DNA of 64,000 nucleotides, taken from Pontibacter flavimaris. Lineage in GTDB: Bacteria > Bacteroidota > Bacteroidia > Cytophagales > Hymenobacteraceae. Below the pieces are notes generated by a model. That model ran no database searches. It was not told the origin of the DNA and saw nothing but the letters and a program-made list of their open reading frames with translations. The stretch covers positions 124,001 through 188,000 of the forward strand of contig NZ_LVWA01000003.1 in assembly GCF_001907195.1 (NCBI RefSeq). Reading direction: 5' to 3'. The first letter of the stretch is position 1, and the number at the start of each line of letters is the position of its first letter. Both the position numbers and the translations under genes were made by a program. Positions 34,040 through 42,529 of the stretch are shown here, in pieces.

Positions 34040-35521
34040 ATGAAGTATTTCCTTTCGCTGTTTTTCTGCCTTTCCTTTTTTGGATCACCTATTACTGCAT
34101 TTTCTACCCCAGACAGCACAACGGTGGACGCGCGCGCTGGTGCAGCCGAGAAGCTGGCCGCATTGGTACGCTACGAGACTGTCTCCGCTACTGATCCTGC
34201 ACAATTCAAGTATGCTGAGTTTGAGAAGCTGCACGCGTATTTAGCGAAGGCATTTCCGCTGGTGCATGAGCGGCTGCAGGTGGAGGTGATCAACAGCTAC
34301 AGCTTGCTATATACCTGGGCGGGGCAGGATAAGCACCTGAAACCTATCCTCTTTAGTGCCCACACCGATGTGGTGCCTGTGGAGGCTGCCTCTGCCGCGG
34401 CGTGGCAGGAGCAGCCGTTTGCAGGTAAAGTAAAGGAGGGCTACGTGTGGGGCCGCGGCACCATGGATGACAAGTATAGGGTGATCGCTATGCTGGAGGC
34501 GGTGGAGCGGTTGCTGAAGCAGGGGCATGAGCCTGAGCGCACTTTGTACCTTGCCTTCGGCCATGATGAGGAAATCGGGGGCGAGGAGGGAGCCGGCAAG
34601 ATTGCCCAGCACCTGGAGCAGCAGGGCGTGCAACTGGAGGCGGTTTTTGATGAGGGACTGGCCATTGCGGAGGGCGTGGTGCCTGGTATACAGGAGCCGC
34701 TGGCGCTGGTGGGTACCGCCGCCAAGGGCAGTCTGAACCTGCTTTTGACGGTAAACGGCGGCGGGGGCCACTCCTCCGCGCCTCCCGCTGAAACAACCAT
34801 CGGGATTCTGAGCAGCGCGATACAGCGGCTGCACGAGAACCCTTTTAGGCCTCGGCTGACAGCCACTACCCGCGCCTCGCTGGAGATCTTGACGGAGCGG
34901 ATGGGCGGCAAGTATAGATTTGCCATGCGGCACTATGGTTTGTTCAAGGGTAGGATTCTGAAAAAGCTGTCTGAAGATCGCGCCACAGATGTATTGATCC
35001 GGACCAAGCTGGTGCCAACCGTAATCTCGGGAGGAGAAAAGTCCAATGTATTGCCGCGCCAGGCCACGGCCTTGCTCAACGTGCGTATCCTGAGTGGGGA
35101 GGACGAGCAAACCGTGCTGCGGCATGTGCGCCAAGCCATACAGGATGAGCGTGTGCAGATAGAGCGGCAGGGCGAATACACACCCCCTTCGCCGGTTACA
35201 GCCACGGACACCTGGATTTTCGTGGCCCTCAAAGCTACCATACTGGAAACGTTTCCGGATGTGCTCGTGGTGCCGGCACTTTTTCCGGGAGGCACCGACG
35301 CGAAGCACTACACCAACCTCACGTCCAATATCTTCAGGTTCGCGCCGCAGACCGTTACACGCGAGAGTGCCCAGCTGATTCATAATGTAAATGAGCGGTT
35401 GTCGGTGGAAGTACTGGAGCAGAGCATCAGCTTCTATGGCACCCTGATACGGAACACCTGCGGCAGCACGGCGTTGGAGCAGTTGGCGGATAATGACGAA
35501 TCCATACTTGGTGCCGAGTAA
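34040..35521 (+). CDS. Exported M20-family carboxypeptidase (PM20D1/CPS1-like)
   Basis: A 493-residue zinc peptidase with a signal peptide (MKYFLSLFFCLSFFGSPITAF). Metal-binding segments of the M20 family are clear: FSAHTDVVPV (His and Asp), YVWGRGTMDDKYRVI (bridging Asp), FGHDEEIGGEEGAGKIA (catalytic Glu pair), and a late FPGGTDAKHYTNL (His). A dimerisation insert with GGGGHSSAPP lies between. The order and the AHTDVVPV/GRGTMDDK wording resemble yeast CPS1 and animal PM20D1 more than the shorter amidohydrolases such as the one at 53206. Substrate unknown. The preceding 280 bases hold no gene I can support. Confidence 0.88.
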   Translation: MKYFLSLFFCLSFFGSPITAFSTPDSTTVDARAGAAEKLAALVRYETVSATDPAQFKYAEFEKLHAYLAKAFPLVHERLQVEVINSYSLLYTWAGQDKHLKPILFSAHTDVVPVEAASAAAWQEQPFAGKVKEGYVWGRGTMDDKYRVIAMLEAVERLLKQGHEPERTLYLAFGHDEEIGGEEGAGKIAQHLEQQGVQLEAVFDEGLAIAEGVVPGIQEPLALVGTAAKGSLNLLLTVNGGGGHSSAPPAETTIGILSSAIQRLHENPFRPRLTATTRASLEILTERMGGKYRFAMRHYGLFKGRILKKLSEDRATDVLIRTKLVPTVISGGEKSNVLPRQATALLNVRILSGEDEQTVLRHVRQAIQDERVQIERQGEYTPPSPVTATDTWIFVALKATILETFPDVLVVPALFPGGTDAKHYTNLTSNIFRFAPQTVTRESAQLIHNVNERLSVEVLEQSISFYGTLIRNTCGSTALEQLADNDESILGAE

Positions 35522-35540
35522 AAATTAATTCGGGATATAG

Positions 35541-35571
35541 TTTGCTTTTGTTCCTTCAGCCTTTACATTTG
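35541..35571 (+). promoter_or_regulatory. Promoter of the trp operon
   Basis: TTTG at 35541-35544 and TACATTTG at 35564-35571, spacer 19, match the Bacteroidota -33/-7 consensus exactly. The transcript would start near 35577, about 45 bases before the leader peptide and 215 bases before trpE. Confidence 0.7.
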
Positions 35572-35621
35572 CAACACAGGGAACGGGAATTTCCCTTTTC
35601 TCTAAAAAGATAAAACATACA

Positions 35622-35705
35622 GTGATTCAAAATATTCATACAGCATGGTGGTGGCACGTTACAGGAAGTATCGTGAACAGCTATTCTGTGCCAAGTATGA
35701 AGTAA
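35622..35705 (+). CDS. trpL: Tryptophan leader peptide (Trp-Trp-Trp)
   Basis: A 27-codon frame, GTG at 35622 to TAA at 35703-35705, reading MIQNIHTAWWWHVTGSIVNS then YSVPSMK. Three adjacent TGG codons stand at 35646-35654. Trp is rare in proteins, so a WWW run directly upstream of trpE, between a consensus promoter and a terminator, strongly indicates a regulatory leader. There is no in-frame ATG upstream, so GTG is the likely start. Ribosomes stalling at the Trp codons would cover the CACG at 35655-35658 and release the antiterminator. Confidence 0.85.
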   Translation: MIQNIHTAWWWHVTGSIVNSYSVPSMK

Positions 35706-35769
35706 CATATAAAGCATTAAATCCAAAGGTATAAAAGGCCTGCTGTTCACGAGAATGGCAGGCCTTTTT
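35672..35769 (+). promoter_or_regulatory. Complete trp attenuator: antiterminator and terminator
   Basis: CGTGAACAGC (35672-35681) is perfectly complementary to GCTGTTCACG (35742-35751), a 10-base-pair antiterminator. The competing terminator pairs AAAAGGCCTGC (35733-35743) with GCAGGCCTTTT (35758-35768), followed by a T tract (to 35769, then gtttt). The antiterminator takes two bases of the terminator's first arm and most of its loop, so the two exclude each other. The first strand (CGTG) can also pair with CACG next to the Trp codons. This is the classical leader-peptide layout for transcription attenuation; trpE begins 23 bases after the T tract. Confidence 0.85.
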
Positions 35770-35791
35770 GTTTTCAGCATCTTAAATAACT

Positions 35792-37204
35792 ATGACAAAG
35801 TATAAACTCCGCACCACGTACAAGCAACTCCTGGCCGACACGCTGACGCCGGTGAGCGTGTACCTGAAGCTGCGCGACAAGTTCCCCAACAGCATCCTGC
35901 TCGAAAGCTCCGACTACCACGGCGCTGAGAACAGCTTCTCCTACATCTGCTGCAACCCGATGGCAAGTATAAAAGCTGAGGATGAGGTGCTGACCGAAAC
36001 CTTCCCAGACGGATCAGTCAGAACAACAGCCATCACGAAAGAAACAGACGTGCCGGGCCTGCTGGCCAGCTTCTCGAAAAGCTTTGAAGTGGAGGAGAAC
36101 AAGCAGTTTAACTTCATCCACAACGGCTTGTTTGGCTATATGAGTTATGATGCCGTGCGCTACTATGAGGACATTGCCATTACCAGGAAAGAAGGCCGCG
36201 CCAGCATTCCGGATTTATACTATGCCGTGTACCGCCACATCATCGCCATCAACCACTTCACCAACCAGGCCTATATTTTTGCGCACAACTATAACCAGGG
36301 CGAGGATGATGGCATAGCCCAGCTGGAGGCGATCCTGAACAGCCGCAACATTCCTAGCTTTACTTTCAAAACCACCGGCCTGGAGGAGCATAATATTTCA
36401 GGGCAGGAATTCCTGAAGAATATTGCCAAGGCCAAAGAACACTGTTTCCGGGGTGATGTGTTCCAACTGGTGTTATCGCGTCGCTTTGCACAGGGCTTCC
36501 AGGGAGATGAGTTTAACGTCTACCGCGCCCTGCGCTCCATCAACCCTTCGCCATACCTGTTCTACTTCGACTACGGCAGCTTTAAGATCTTCGGTTCCTC
36601 GCCGGAGGCGCAGCTGGTGATCAAAGACCAGAAGGCGAGCATCTTTCCGATTGCGGGCACGTTCCGCAGAACGGGCGACGATGCTGCAGACGCCGCGCTG
36701 GCGGAGAAACTGCTGGCCGACCCGAAGGAAAATGCAGAGCACGTAATGCTGGTGGACCTGGCCCGCAACGATCTGAGCCGCAACGGCCACAGCGTGGAGG
36801 TGGAGACTTTCCGCGAAATTCAGTTCTACTCCCATGTGATTCACCTGGTATCCAAAGTAACGGGCACGCTGCACAACCAGGAGGATGCCCTGAAAATGGT
36901 GGCCAGCACCTTTCCGGCCGGTACACTCTCCGGGGCGCCCAAGTACAAGGCCATGCAGCTCATCGATAGGTATGAAACTACCAACCGCAACTTCTACGGC
37001 GGCTGCATCGGCTTCCTCGACTTCAACGGCAACTTCAACAGCGCCATTATGATCCGCTCGTTTCTGAGCAAAGACTATAAACTCTACTTCCAGGCAGGTG
37101 CCGGCATTGTGGCGGCCTCTGACCCGGAGAGCGAACTGCAGGAAGTAGACAATAAACTGATGGCGCTGCGCCGCGCCCTGGATCTGGCCCAAAACATCAA
37201 CTGA
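35792..37204 (+). CDS. trpE: Anthranilate synthase component I
   Basis: A 470-residue chorismate-utilising enzyme that, with TrpG, makes anthranilate from chorismate and glutamine, the first step of tryptophan synthesis. The N-terminal region has PNSILLESSDYHGAENSFSY, in which the LLES segment corresponds to the tryptophan feedback site of known TrpE proteins. The catalytic domain shows FPIAGTFRRTGDDAADAALA, VMLVDLARNDLSRNG, STFPAGTLSGAPKYKAMQLI and GGCIGFLDFNGNFNSA. Expression is placed under the attenuator just upstream. trpG begins two bases after its stop codon. Confidence 0.96.
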   Translation: MTKYKLRTTYKQLLADTLTPVSVYLKLRDKFPNSILLESSDYHGAENSFSYICCNPMASIKAEDEVLTETFPDGSVRTTAITKETDVPGLLASFSKSFEVEENKQFNFIHNGLFGYMSYDAVRYYEDIAITRKEGRASIPDLYYAVYRHIIAINHFTNQAYIFAHNYNQGEDDGIAQLEAILNSRNIPSFTFKTTGLEEHNISGQEFLKNIAKAKEHCFRGDVFQLVLSRRFAQGFQGDEFNVYRALRSINPSPYLFYFDYGSFKIFGSSPEAQLVIKDQKASIFPIAGTFRRTGDDAADAALAEKLLADPKENAEHVMLVDLARNDLSRNGHSVEVETFREIQFYSHVIHLVSKVTGTLHNQEDALKMVASTFPAGTLSGAPKYKAMQLIDRYETTNRNFYGGCIGFLDFNGNFNSAIMIRSFLSKDYKLYFQAGAGIVAASDPESELQEVDNKLMALRRALDLAQNIN

Positions 37205-37205
37205 T

Positions 37206-37769
37206 ATGAACGTACTCGTAATCGACAACTACGACTCCTTTACCTATAACCTGGTGCACCTGCTGCAGGAAATGGGGGCTACCGTCACGGTGCGCCGCAA
37301 CGACAAAACCACGCTCGAAGAGGTAGGGCAGTATGAAAAGATTATGCTCTCGCCAGGCCCGGGCATTCCGGACGAAGCGGGACTGCTGAAAGAAATTATC
37401 CGCACGTATGGCTCCAGCAAAGACCTGTTTGGCGTGTGCCTCGGCCATCAAGCCATAGGGGAAGTGTATGGCGGTAAGCTTTTCAATAGCAGTGAAGTAT
37501 GGCATGGCGTAGCCACGCCGGTACAGGTGATATGTGAGGAAGAGCCACTTTTTGACGGGTTGCCAAAGGAGTTTGAAATCGGCCGCTATCACTCCTGGCT
37601 GGTAGGAGAGGATTTGCCCGAATGCCTGGTCGCCACGGCCGTGGACGAGCAGGGCCGCATCATGGCACTACGCCACAAGGCCCACAAGGTGCGCGGCGTG
37701 CAGTTTCACCCCGAGTCAGTGCTGACAAAGTATGGCCGCGAGATGATTAAGAACTGGTTACTTAGTTAA
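37206..37769 (+). CDS. trpG: Anthranilate synthase component II (glutamine amidotransferase)
   Basis: A 187-residue class I glutamine amidotransferase that supplies ammonia to TrpE. The catalytic triad is visible: Cys in FGVCLGHQAIGEVYGG, and His and Glu in VQFHPESVLTKYG. NYDSFTYNLVHLLQEMG, LSPGPGIPDEAGLL and IGRYHSWLV complete the pattern. In some bacteria the same subunit also serves PabB. It follows trpE by one base; a 64-base gap with repeat-like bases precedes trpD. Confidence 0.95.
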   Translation: MNVLVIDNYDSFTYNLVHLLQEMGATVTVRRNDKTTLEEVGQYEKIMLSPGPGIPDEAGLLKEIIRTYGSSKDLFGVCLGHQAIGEVYGGKLFNSSEVWHGVATPVQVICEEEPLFDGLPKEFEIGRYHSWLVGEDLPECLVATAVDEQGRIMALRHKAHKVRGVQFHPESVLTKYGREMIKNWLLS

Positions 37770-37833
37770 GGGCTGATAGTTAAAGTTAAGAGTCGTGTTA
37801 CGTGTGTCGTGATACCTGTTACTAAGAAATGAA

Positions 37834-38841
37834 ATGAAAGAAATACTAAACCACTTATTCGAACATAAAACCCTGACCAAGGAGCAGGCGCGGGAGGTGC
37901 TGGCCGATATCACCAAAGGCAAGTATAACCAGAGCCAGGTATCCTGCTTTCTGACTGTGTTTATGATGCGCAGCATCACGGTGGAGGAGCTCGAAGGCTT
38001 CCGCGACGCGCTGCTGGAGCTTTGCCACCGCGTGGACCTGGAGGCTTACAACCCGATTGACCTCTGTGGCACGGGCGGCGACGGAAAGGATACCTTTAAT
38101 ATCTCTACGCTATCGTCCTTTGTAGTTGCAGCTAATGGCGTGGCCGTGGCCAAGCACGGCAACTATGGCGTGTCCTCGTCCTGCGGCTCTTCGAATGTGC
38201 TTGAGGCGCTGGGCATTAAGTTTACGACTGATACAGATGCCTTGGAGCGCAGCATTGAGAAGTATAACATCTGCTTTCTGCACGCGCCGCTCTTCCACCC
38301 GGCGATGAAAAGCGTGGGGCCGATACGGAAAGATTTGGGCGTGAAAACCTTCTTCAATATGCTGGGGCCTATGGTGAACCCGGCTTTTCCAAAGCGCCAA
38401 CTCGTGGGGGTATTTAGCTTGGAACTGGCGCGTATGTACGGCTATCTGTACCAACAGACCGACACCCGCTATACCATACTCCATACTTTGGATGGCTACG
38501 ACGAGATATCGCTGACAAGTCCGTTTAAAGTAATTTCGGACAGGCAGGAGGTATTGCTGGATGCCAAGGCGCTCGGTTTGCCTACCCTGACACAAGAGCA
38601 AATTAAAGGGGGCGGAAGTATCGCATCAGCTGCCGAGATCTTCCTGAAGGTGCTGAAAGGAGAGGGCACGGAGGCCCAGACGGCCGTAGTATCAGCTAAT
38701 GCTGCTATGGCCTTGCAATGTGCGCGTCCGGAGCTGGCGCTGCAGGAAGCGGTAAGTATAGCCAAAGAAACACTTGAATCCGGAAAGGCTTATCAATTGT
38801 TTAACAGCCTGGTAAACGATCAGAAAATGGTGGAGGCGTAA
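37834..38841 (+). CDS. trpD: Anthranilate phosphoribosyltransferase
   Basis: A 335-residue enzyme that joins anthranilate to PRPP. The glycine-rich PRPP motif is DLCGTGGDGKDTFNISTLSS (residues about 71-90), followed by AKHGNYGVSSSCGSSNVLEA, where many family members have KHGNRAVSS. Further segments are FLHAPLFHPAMKSVGPIRKD, LGVKTFFNMLGPMVNPAFP and DGYDEISLTSP. The N-terminal helical domain has KEQAREVLADITKG and is normal. It is followed by a GC-rich inverted repeat element before trpC. Confidence 0.95.
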   Translation: MKEILNHLFEHKTLTKEQAREVLADITKGKYNQSQVSCFLTVFMMRSITVEELEGFRDALLELCHRVDLEAYNPIDLCGTGGDGKDTFNISTLSSFVVAANGVAVAKHGNYGVSSSCGSSNVLEALGIKFTTDTDALERSIEKYNICFLHAPLFHPAMKSVGPIRKDLGVKTFFNMLGPMVNPAFPKRQLVGVFSLELARMYGYLYQQTDTRYTILHTLDGYDEISLTSPFKVISDRQEVLLDAKALGLPTLTQEQIKGGGSIASAAEIFLKVLKGEGTEAQTAVVSANAAMALQCARPELALQEAVSIAKETLESGKAYQLFNSLVNDQKMVEA

Positions 38842-38842
38842 G

Positions 38843-39002
38843 ACCTCCCCCTGCCCCCTCCTAAAAACAGGAGGGGGTAAATAAGAGTTATCACTCTTAT
38901 ACTTATTGTTGTATTTGAGTAGTGCTGGCCCTATCAAATAAATTAGACAAGTCGCTTTCTCAACACCCCCTCCTGTTTTTAGGAGGGGGTAAGGGGGGAG
39001 GT
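38843..39002. repeat. Inverted repeat element of CCCCCTCCT hairpins between trpD and trpC
   Basis: Two hairpins, CCCCCTCCT-loop-AGGAGGGGG at 38854-38877 and again at 38966-38989, lie in opposite orientation at the ends of a 160-base element that begins acctccccc and ends ggggggaggt. The loops are aaaaac and gttttt. The middle has a TTATACTT motif at about 38892. Such elements occur between many genes of Bacteroidota; this one interrupts the trp operon without clear termination signals. Confidence 0.8.
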
Positions 39003-39016
39003 TAAATAAAGAAAAC

Positions 39017-39829
39017 ATGAACATACTCGAACAAATCATCGCCACCAAGTATAAGGAAGTAGCCGAACGTAAAGAGCTCTATCCGGTGAAGCTGCTGGAG
39101 AAGAGTTTATACTTTGAAACGCCTTGCATCTCCCTGGAGCGGTACCTGCTGCGCGCTGACAAGAGCGGTATCATTGCCGAAATCAAGCGCAAGTCACCTT
39201 CCAAAGGCGATATCAACCCTTATGTGTCGGTGGAGCGCACCTCTGTTAGCTACATGCAGGCGGGCGCCTCGGCGCTGTCGGTGCTGACGGACGGGCCATA
39301 CTTTGGCGGCAAGAACGAAGACCTGCTGACGGCGCGCAAGTATAATTACTGTCCGATTCTGCGCAAGGATTTTACGGTGGATGAATACCAGATCGTGGAG
39401 GCGAAGTCGATTGGGGCAGATGTTATCCTTTTGATTGCCGCCGCGCTGGAGCCTGCGCGCCTGAAGCAGCTGGCAGGTTTTGCCCGCTCGTTGGGGCTGG
39501 AAGTGCTGCTGGAAGTGCACAACCTGGAAGAACTGCAGCAAACCCTCTGCGACGAGGTAACGGTGGTGGGCGTGAATAACCGTAACCTGAAGGACTTCGT
39601 GACGGACGTGAACACCTCGCTGGAGCTGGCCAACCACATTCCGAGCGGCATTACCAAAATTTCGGAAAGCGGCATCAGCAAACCCGAAACCCTGGTTACG
39701 CTTCGAGAGGCGGGTTATAACGGCTTTCTGATTGGGGAGACCTTTATGCAGAACAGCCGCCCGGGCCAGTCTGCCGCCGCTTTCATCAAAGAGTTTAAGC
39801 AACTTCTGGCGCAACCTGCTATAGTTTAG
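39017..39829 (+). CDS. trpC: Indole-3-glycerol phosphate synthase
   Basis: A 270-residue TIM-barrel enzyme that closes the indole ring. Conserved segments are SGIIAEIKRKSPSKGDINP (catalytic Glu and Lys), ALSVLTDGPYFGGKNEDLL, PILRKDFTVDEYQIVEAK (general-acid Lys), GADVILLIAA, VGVNNRNLKDF and ITKISESGISKPETLVTL. It is a separate protein, not fused to TrpF. TTTATACTTTG at about 39106 encodes Leu-Tyr-Phe; AAGTATAA copies at 39048 and 39340 encode Lys-Tyr-Lys/Asn. trpF follows by 22 bases. Confidence 0.96.
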   Translation: MNILEQIIATKYKEVAERKELYPVKLLEKSLYFETPCISLERYLLRADKSGIIAEIKRKSPSKGDINPYVSVERTSVSYMQAGASALSVLTDGPYFGGKNEDLLTARKYNYCPILRKDFTVDEYQIVEAKSIGADVILLIAAALEPARLKQLAGFARSLGLEVLLEVHNLEELQQTLCDEVTVVGVNNRNLKDFVTDVNTSLELANHIPSGITKISESGISKPETLVTLREAGYNGFLIGETFMQNSRPGQSAAAFIKEFKQLLAQPAIV

Positions 39830-39851
39830 AGTTAAGAGTTAAAAGATAAGA

Positions 39852-40475
39852 GTGGTGAAAATTAAAGTATGTGGCATGCGCGATCCGGAGAACATCCGGC
39901 AGGTGGCGGCTCTCCGGCCCGATTACATGGGCTTCATCTTCTACGAAGGCTCTAAGCGCTTTGCGGAAGGGCACATCACCCCGGAACTTCTGGCCGAGCT
40001 GCCAGCAAGTATAAAAAAGACCGGTGTGTTTGTGAACGCTACTCCGGAAAGTATAAAAACCACTGTGCAGAAGTATAAACTCGACGCGGTACAGCTGCAC
40101 GGAAAGGAGTCGCCCAGACAATGCGCTGAGGTTAAGGCGCTGGGCGTGGAGGTGATCAAGGTGTTTTCAATGGACGGTAAGTTCCTTTTTGAGAACACAC
40201 TGCTCTACGAGTCCTGTGCCGATTACTTTCTTTTTGACACCAAAGGGCAGGAGTACGGCGGCAACGGCATCCCCTTCGATTGGGAACTGCTCAAAGGCTA
40301 TCTCTCCCCAAAGCCATACTTCCTGAGCGGCGGCCTGAACCTGGAGAACATCAAACACCTGGATGAAGTACGTCCACAGCCCTTCGGCATCGATGTAAAC
40401 AGCGGCTTTGAACAAGAGCCGGGACTGAAGAAGGTCGAGGAATTGAAGAAGCTTTTTGAGCTGATCCGAAGTTAA
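39852..40475 (+). CDS. trpF: Phosphoribosylanthranilate isomerase
   Basis: A 207-residue enzyme performing the Amadori rearrangement between TrpD and TrpC. The catalytic Cys is in KIKVCGMRDPENIRQ and the catalytic Asp in DYFLFDTKGQEYGG; the phosphate-binding end is FGIDVNSGFEQEPGLK. The start is GTG at 39852 or GTG at 39855; both are possible. Three AAGTATA motif copies lie within 71 bases (40007, 40049, 40071), read as Ser-Ile-Lys, Ser-Ile-Lys and Lys-Tyr-Lys. A diverged paralogue lies at 14550. Confidence 0.95.
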   Translation: MVKIKVCGMRDPENIRQVAALRPDYMGFIFYEGSKRFAEGHITPELLAELPASIKKTGVFVNATPESIKTTVQKYKLDAVQLHGKESPRQCAEVKALGVEVIKVFSMDGKFLFENTLLYESCADYFLFDTKGQEYGGNGIPFDWELLKGYLSPKPYFLSGGLNLENIKHLDEVRPQPFGIDVNSGFEQEPGLKKVEELKKLFELIRS

Positions 40476-40480
40476 TAATG

Positions 40481-40541
40481 GCGCAAGCGTCCGCTTGTGC
40501 CGACGATACTGAAAAATGGCAGCACAAGCGGACGCTTGCGC
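40481..40541. repeat. Perfect 20-base inverted repeat between trpF and trpB
   Basis: Arms 40481-40500 (gcgcaagcgtccgcttgtgc) and 40522-40541 are exact reverse complements with a 21-base spacer. A related half-copy (cgcgagcgtcctcgcttgtg) is at 43591-43610. No T-run follows, so it is more likely a dispersed palindromic element than a terminator. Confidence 0.85.
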
Positions 40542-40571
40542 TATGATATAGAATAAAAAGACTCAAACTAC

Positions 40572-41762
40572 ATGAGCTATCACGTTAACGAAAAAGGATT
40601 TTACGGCAAGTTCGGCGGGGCTTACGTCCCCGAGATGCTGTACCCCAATGTGGAGGAGCTGCGGCAAAACTACCTGCGCATCATCCAGGAACCGGACTTT
40701 CAGCAGGAGCTGCAGGCGCTGTTAAAGGATTATGTAGGACGCCCATCGCCTTTATACTTTGCACCGCGCCTTTCCCAGAAGTATAATACCAAAGTATACC
40801 TCAAGCGTGAGGACCTGAACCATACCGGCGCCCACAAGATCAACAACACCATCGGACAGGTTTTGCTGGCCAAGCGACTGGGCAAAAAGCGTATTATTGC
40901 CGAGACGGGTGCCGGCCAGCATGGCGTGGCCACGGCTACGGTGTGTGCGCTAATGGGGCTGGAGTGCATCGTGTACATGGGCGAGATCGACATCGAGCGC
41001 CAGGCACCGAACGTAGCCCGCATGAAGATGCTGGGTGCGCAGGTCGTGGCAGCCATCAGCGGAAGTAAAACATTAAAGGACGCTACCAACGAGGCTATCC
41101 GTGACTGGATTAACAACCCGGAAGATACCTACTACATCATTGGCTCAGTAGTGGGGCCGCACCCGTACCCGGACATGGTGGCCCGTTTCCAGGCGGTGAT
41201 ATCCGAGGAGATTCGGGCGCAGTTGCGGGAGAAGGAAGGTACTGAGTTGCCAACTTTTGTAGTAGCCTGCGTGGGCGGCGGCAGCAACGCGGCGGGTGCT
41301 TTTTACCACTACCTCGATGAGCCGGAAGTACAGTTGGTGGCCGTAGAGGCAGCGGGCAAAGGAGTTCATTCCGGTGAGTCGGCGGCTACTTCTATACTTG
41401 GTAAGGACGGTATCATCCATGGCAGCCGTACCTTGCTCATGCAGACCGAGGACGGACAGATCACAGAACCCTACTCTATCTCGGCAGGATTAGATTACCC
41501 GGGTGTTGGTCCGCTGCACGCACACTTGTTTGAGAGCGGCCGTGCCCACTTCGAGAACGCCACCGACGAAGAGGCCCTGCAAGCCGTGCTGGAGCTAACC
41601 CGGTTAGAAGGCATTATTCCGGCCCTGGAGAGTGCGCACGCGCTGGCAGTGCTGGAGCGGCTAAAGGCCAAACCGGACGATATCGTGGTGATCAACCTGT
41701 CCGGCCGCGGCGACAAAGATTTATCTACCTACCTAAAGCATTTTCACTTCGATGAAAAATAG
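40572..41762 (+). CDS. trpB: Tryptophan synthase beta chain
   Basis: A 396-residue PLP enzyme that joins indole to serine. The PLP lysine is in [68 protein letters not shown] and [16 protein letters not shown] are standard TrpB1 segments. The C-terminus contains [11 protein letters not shown]. It overlaps trpA by 11 bases. Three motif copies fall in 48 bases near 40751-40798, two of them in different reading frames. Confidence 0.97.
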   Translation: MSYHVNEKGFYGKFGGAYVPEMLYPNVEELRQNYLRIIQEPDFQQELQALLKDYVGRPSPLYFAPRLSQKYNTKVYLKREDLNHTGAHKINNTIGQVLLAKRLGKKRIIAETGAGQHGVATATVCALMGLECIVYMGEIDIERQAPNVARMKMLGAQVVAAISGSKTLKDATNEAIRDWINNPEDTYYIIGSVVGPHPYPDMVARFQAVISEEIRAQLREKEGTELPTFVVACVGGGSNAAGAFYHYLDEPEVQLVAVEAAGKGVHSGESAATSILGKDGIIHGSRTLLMQTEDGQITEPYSISAGLDYPGVGPLHAHLFESGRAHFENATDEEALQAVLELTRLEGIIPALESAHALAVLERLKAKPDDIVVINLSGRGDKDLSTYLKHFHFDEK

Positions 41763-42528
41763 AATCAAAAGCCTGTTTGCACAGAAGCCGAAGGGTATAC
41801 TTTCGGTATACTTCACAGCAGGCTTTCCCAACCTGAACGATACCGAATCGGTTATACTTGAGCTGGAGAAAAATGGCGTAGACCTGCTGGAGATCGGTAT
41901 GCCTTTTTCCGATCCGTTGGCCGATGGGCCTACCATACAAGCCAGCAGCACTGTGGCCCTAAAGAACGGTATGACCATTTCAAAGCTGTTTGAGCAATTG
42001 CAGGACATCCGCCAGAAAACACAGATTCCGCTGGTGCTGATGGGCTACCTGAACCCGGTGATGCAATACGGGGTGGAACGATTTTGCCAGAAAGCCGCTG
42101 AGGTGGGTGTGGATGGCATCATCCTTCCGGACCTGCCCCTGCACCAGTATGTGGAGGAGTTCAAGGAGCTGTTCGAGAAGTATAACCTGAGCAAGGTATT
42201 CCTCATCACGCCACAAACCCCGGAGGCGCGCATCCGCGAGATTGACAGCCACAGCAATGGCTTTATTTACATGGTATCGTCAGCGTCCACTACGGGTAAA
42301 ACGGTGGGGCTGGCCGAGCAAAGCCAGGTATACTTTCAGCGCGTGGCAGGCATGCAGCTGCAGCACCCGGGCGTGATTGGTTTCGGCATCCATGATAAAG
42401 GCACGTTCGAGGCAGCTTGTAAACATGCCAGCGGAGCCATCATCGGCAGTGCTTTCGTGAAGGCGCTGCAGCGGGAGGGAAGCCTCTCGGAAAATATTAA
42501 ATCATTCATCGAAAGCATCAAAAACTAA
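41752..42528 (+). CDS. trpA: Tryptophan synthase alpha chain
   Basis: A 258-residue TIM-barrel that releases indole from indole-3-glycerol phosphate and channels it to TrpB. The catalytic Glu is in [20 protein letters not shown] and the catalytic Asp in [28 protein letters not shown] near the N-terminus and [15 protein letters not shown] with [14 protein letters not shown] late in the protein are also family features. It overlaps trpB and lies one base before the DAHP synthase gene. Two TATACTT copies, 11 bases apart, stand at 41796 and 41807. Confidence 0.96.
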   Translation: MKNRIKSLFAQKPKGILSVYFTAGFPNLNDTESVILELEKNGVDLLEIGMPFSDPLADGPTIQASSTVALKNGMTISKLFEQLQDIRQKTQIPLVLMGYLNPVMQYGVERFCQKAAEVGVDGIILPDLPLHQYVEEFKELFEKYNLSKVFLITPQTPEARIREIDSHSNGFIYMVSSASTTGKTVGLAEQSQVYFQRVAGMQLQHPGVIGFGIHDKGTFEAACKHASGAIIGSAFVKALQREGSLSENIKSFIESIKN

Positions 42529-42529
42529 T

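Noticed and set aside
33970..34194. A 74-residue frame overlapping the start of the M20 peptidase
   Set aside because: It overlaps the clear signal peptide of the peptidase in another frame and has no features of its own.
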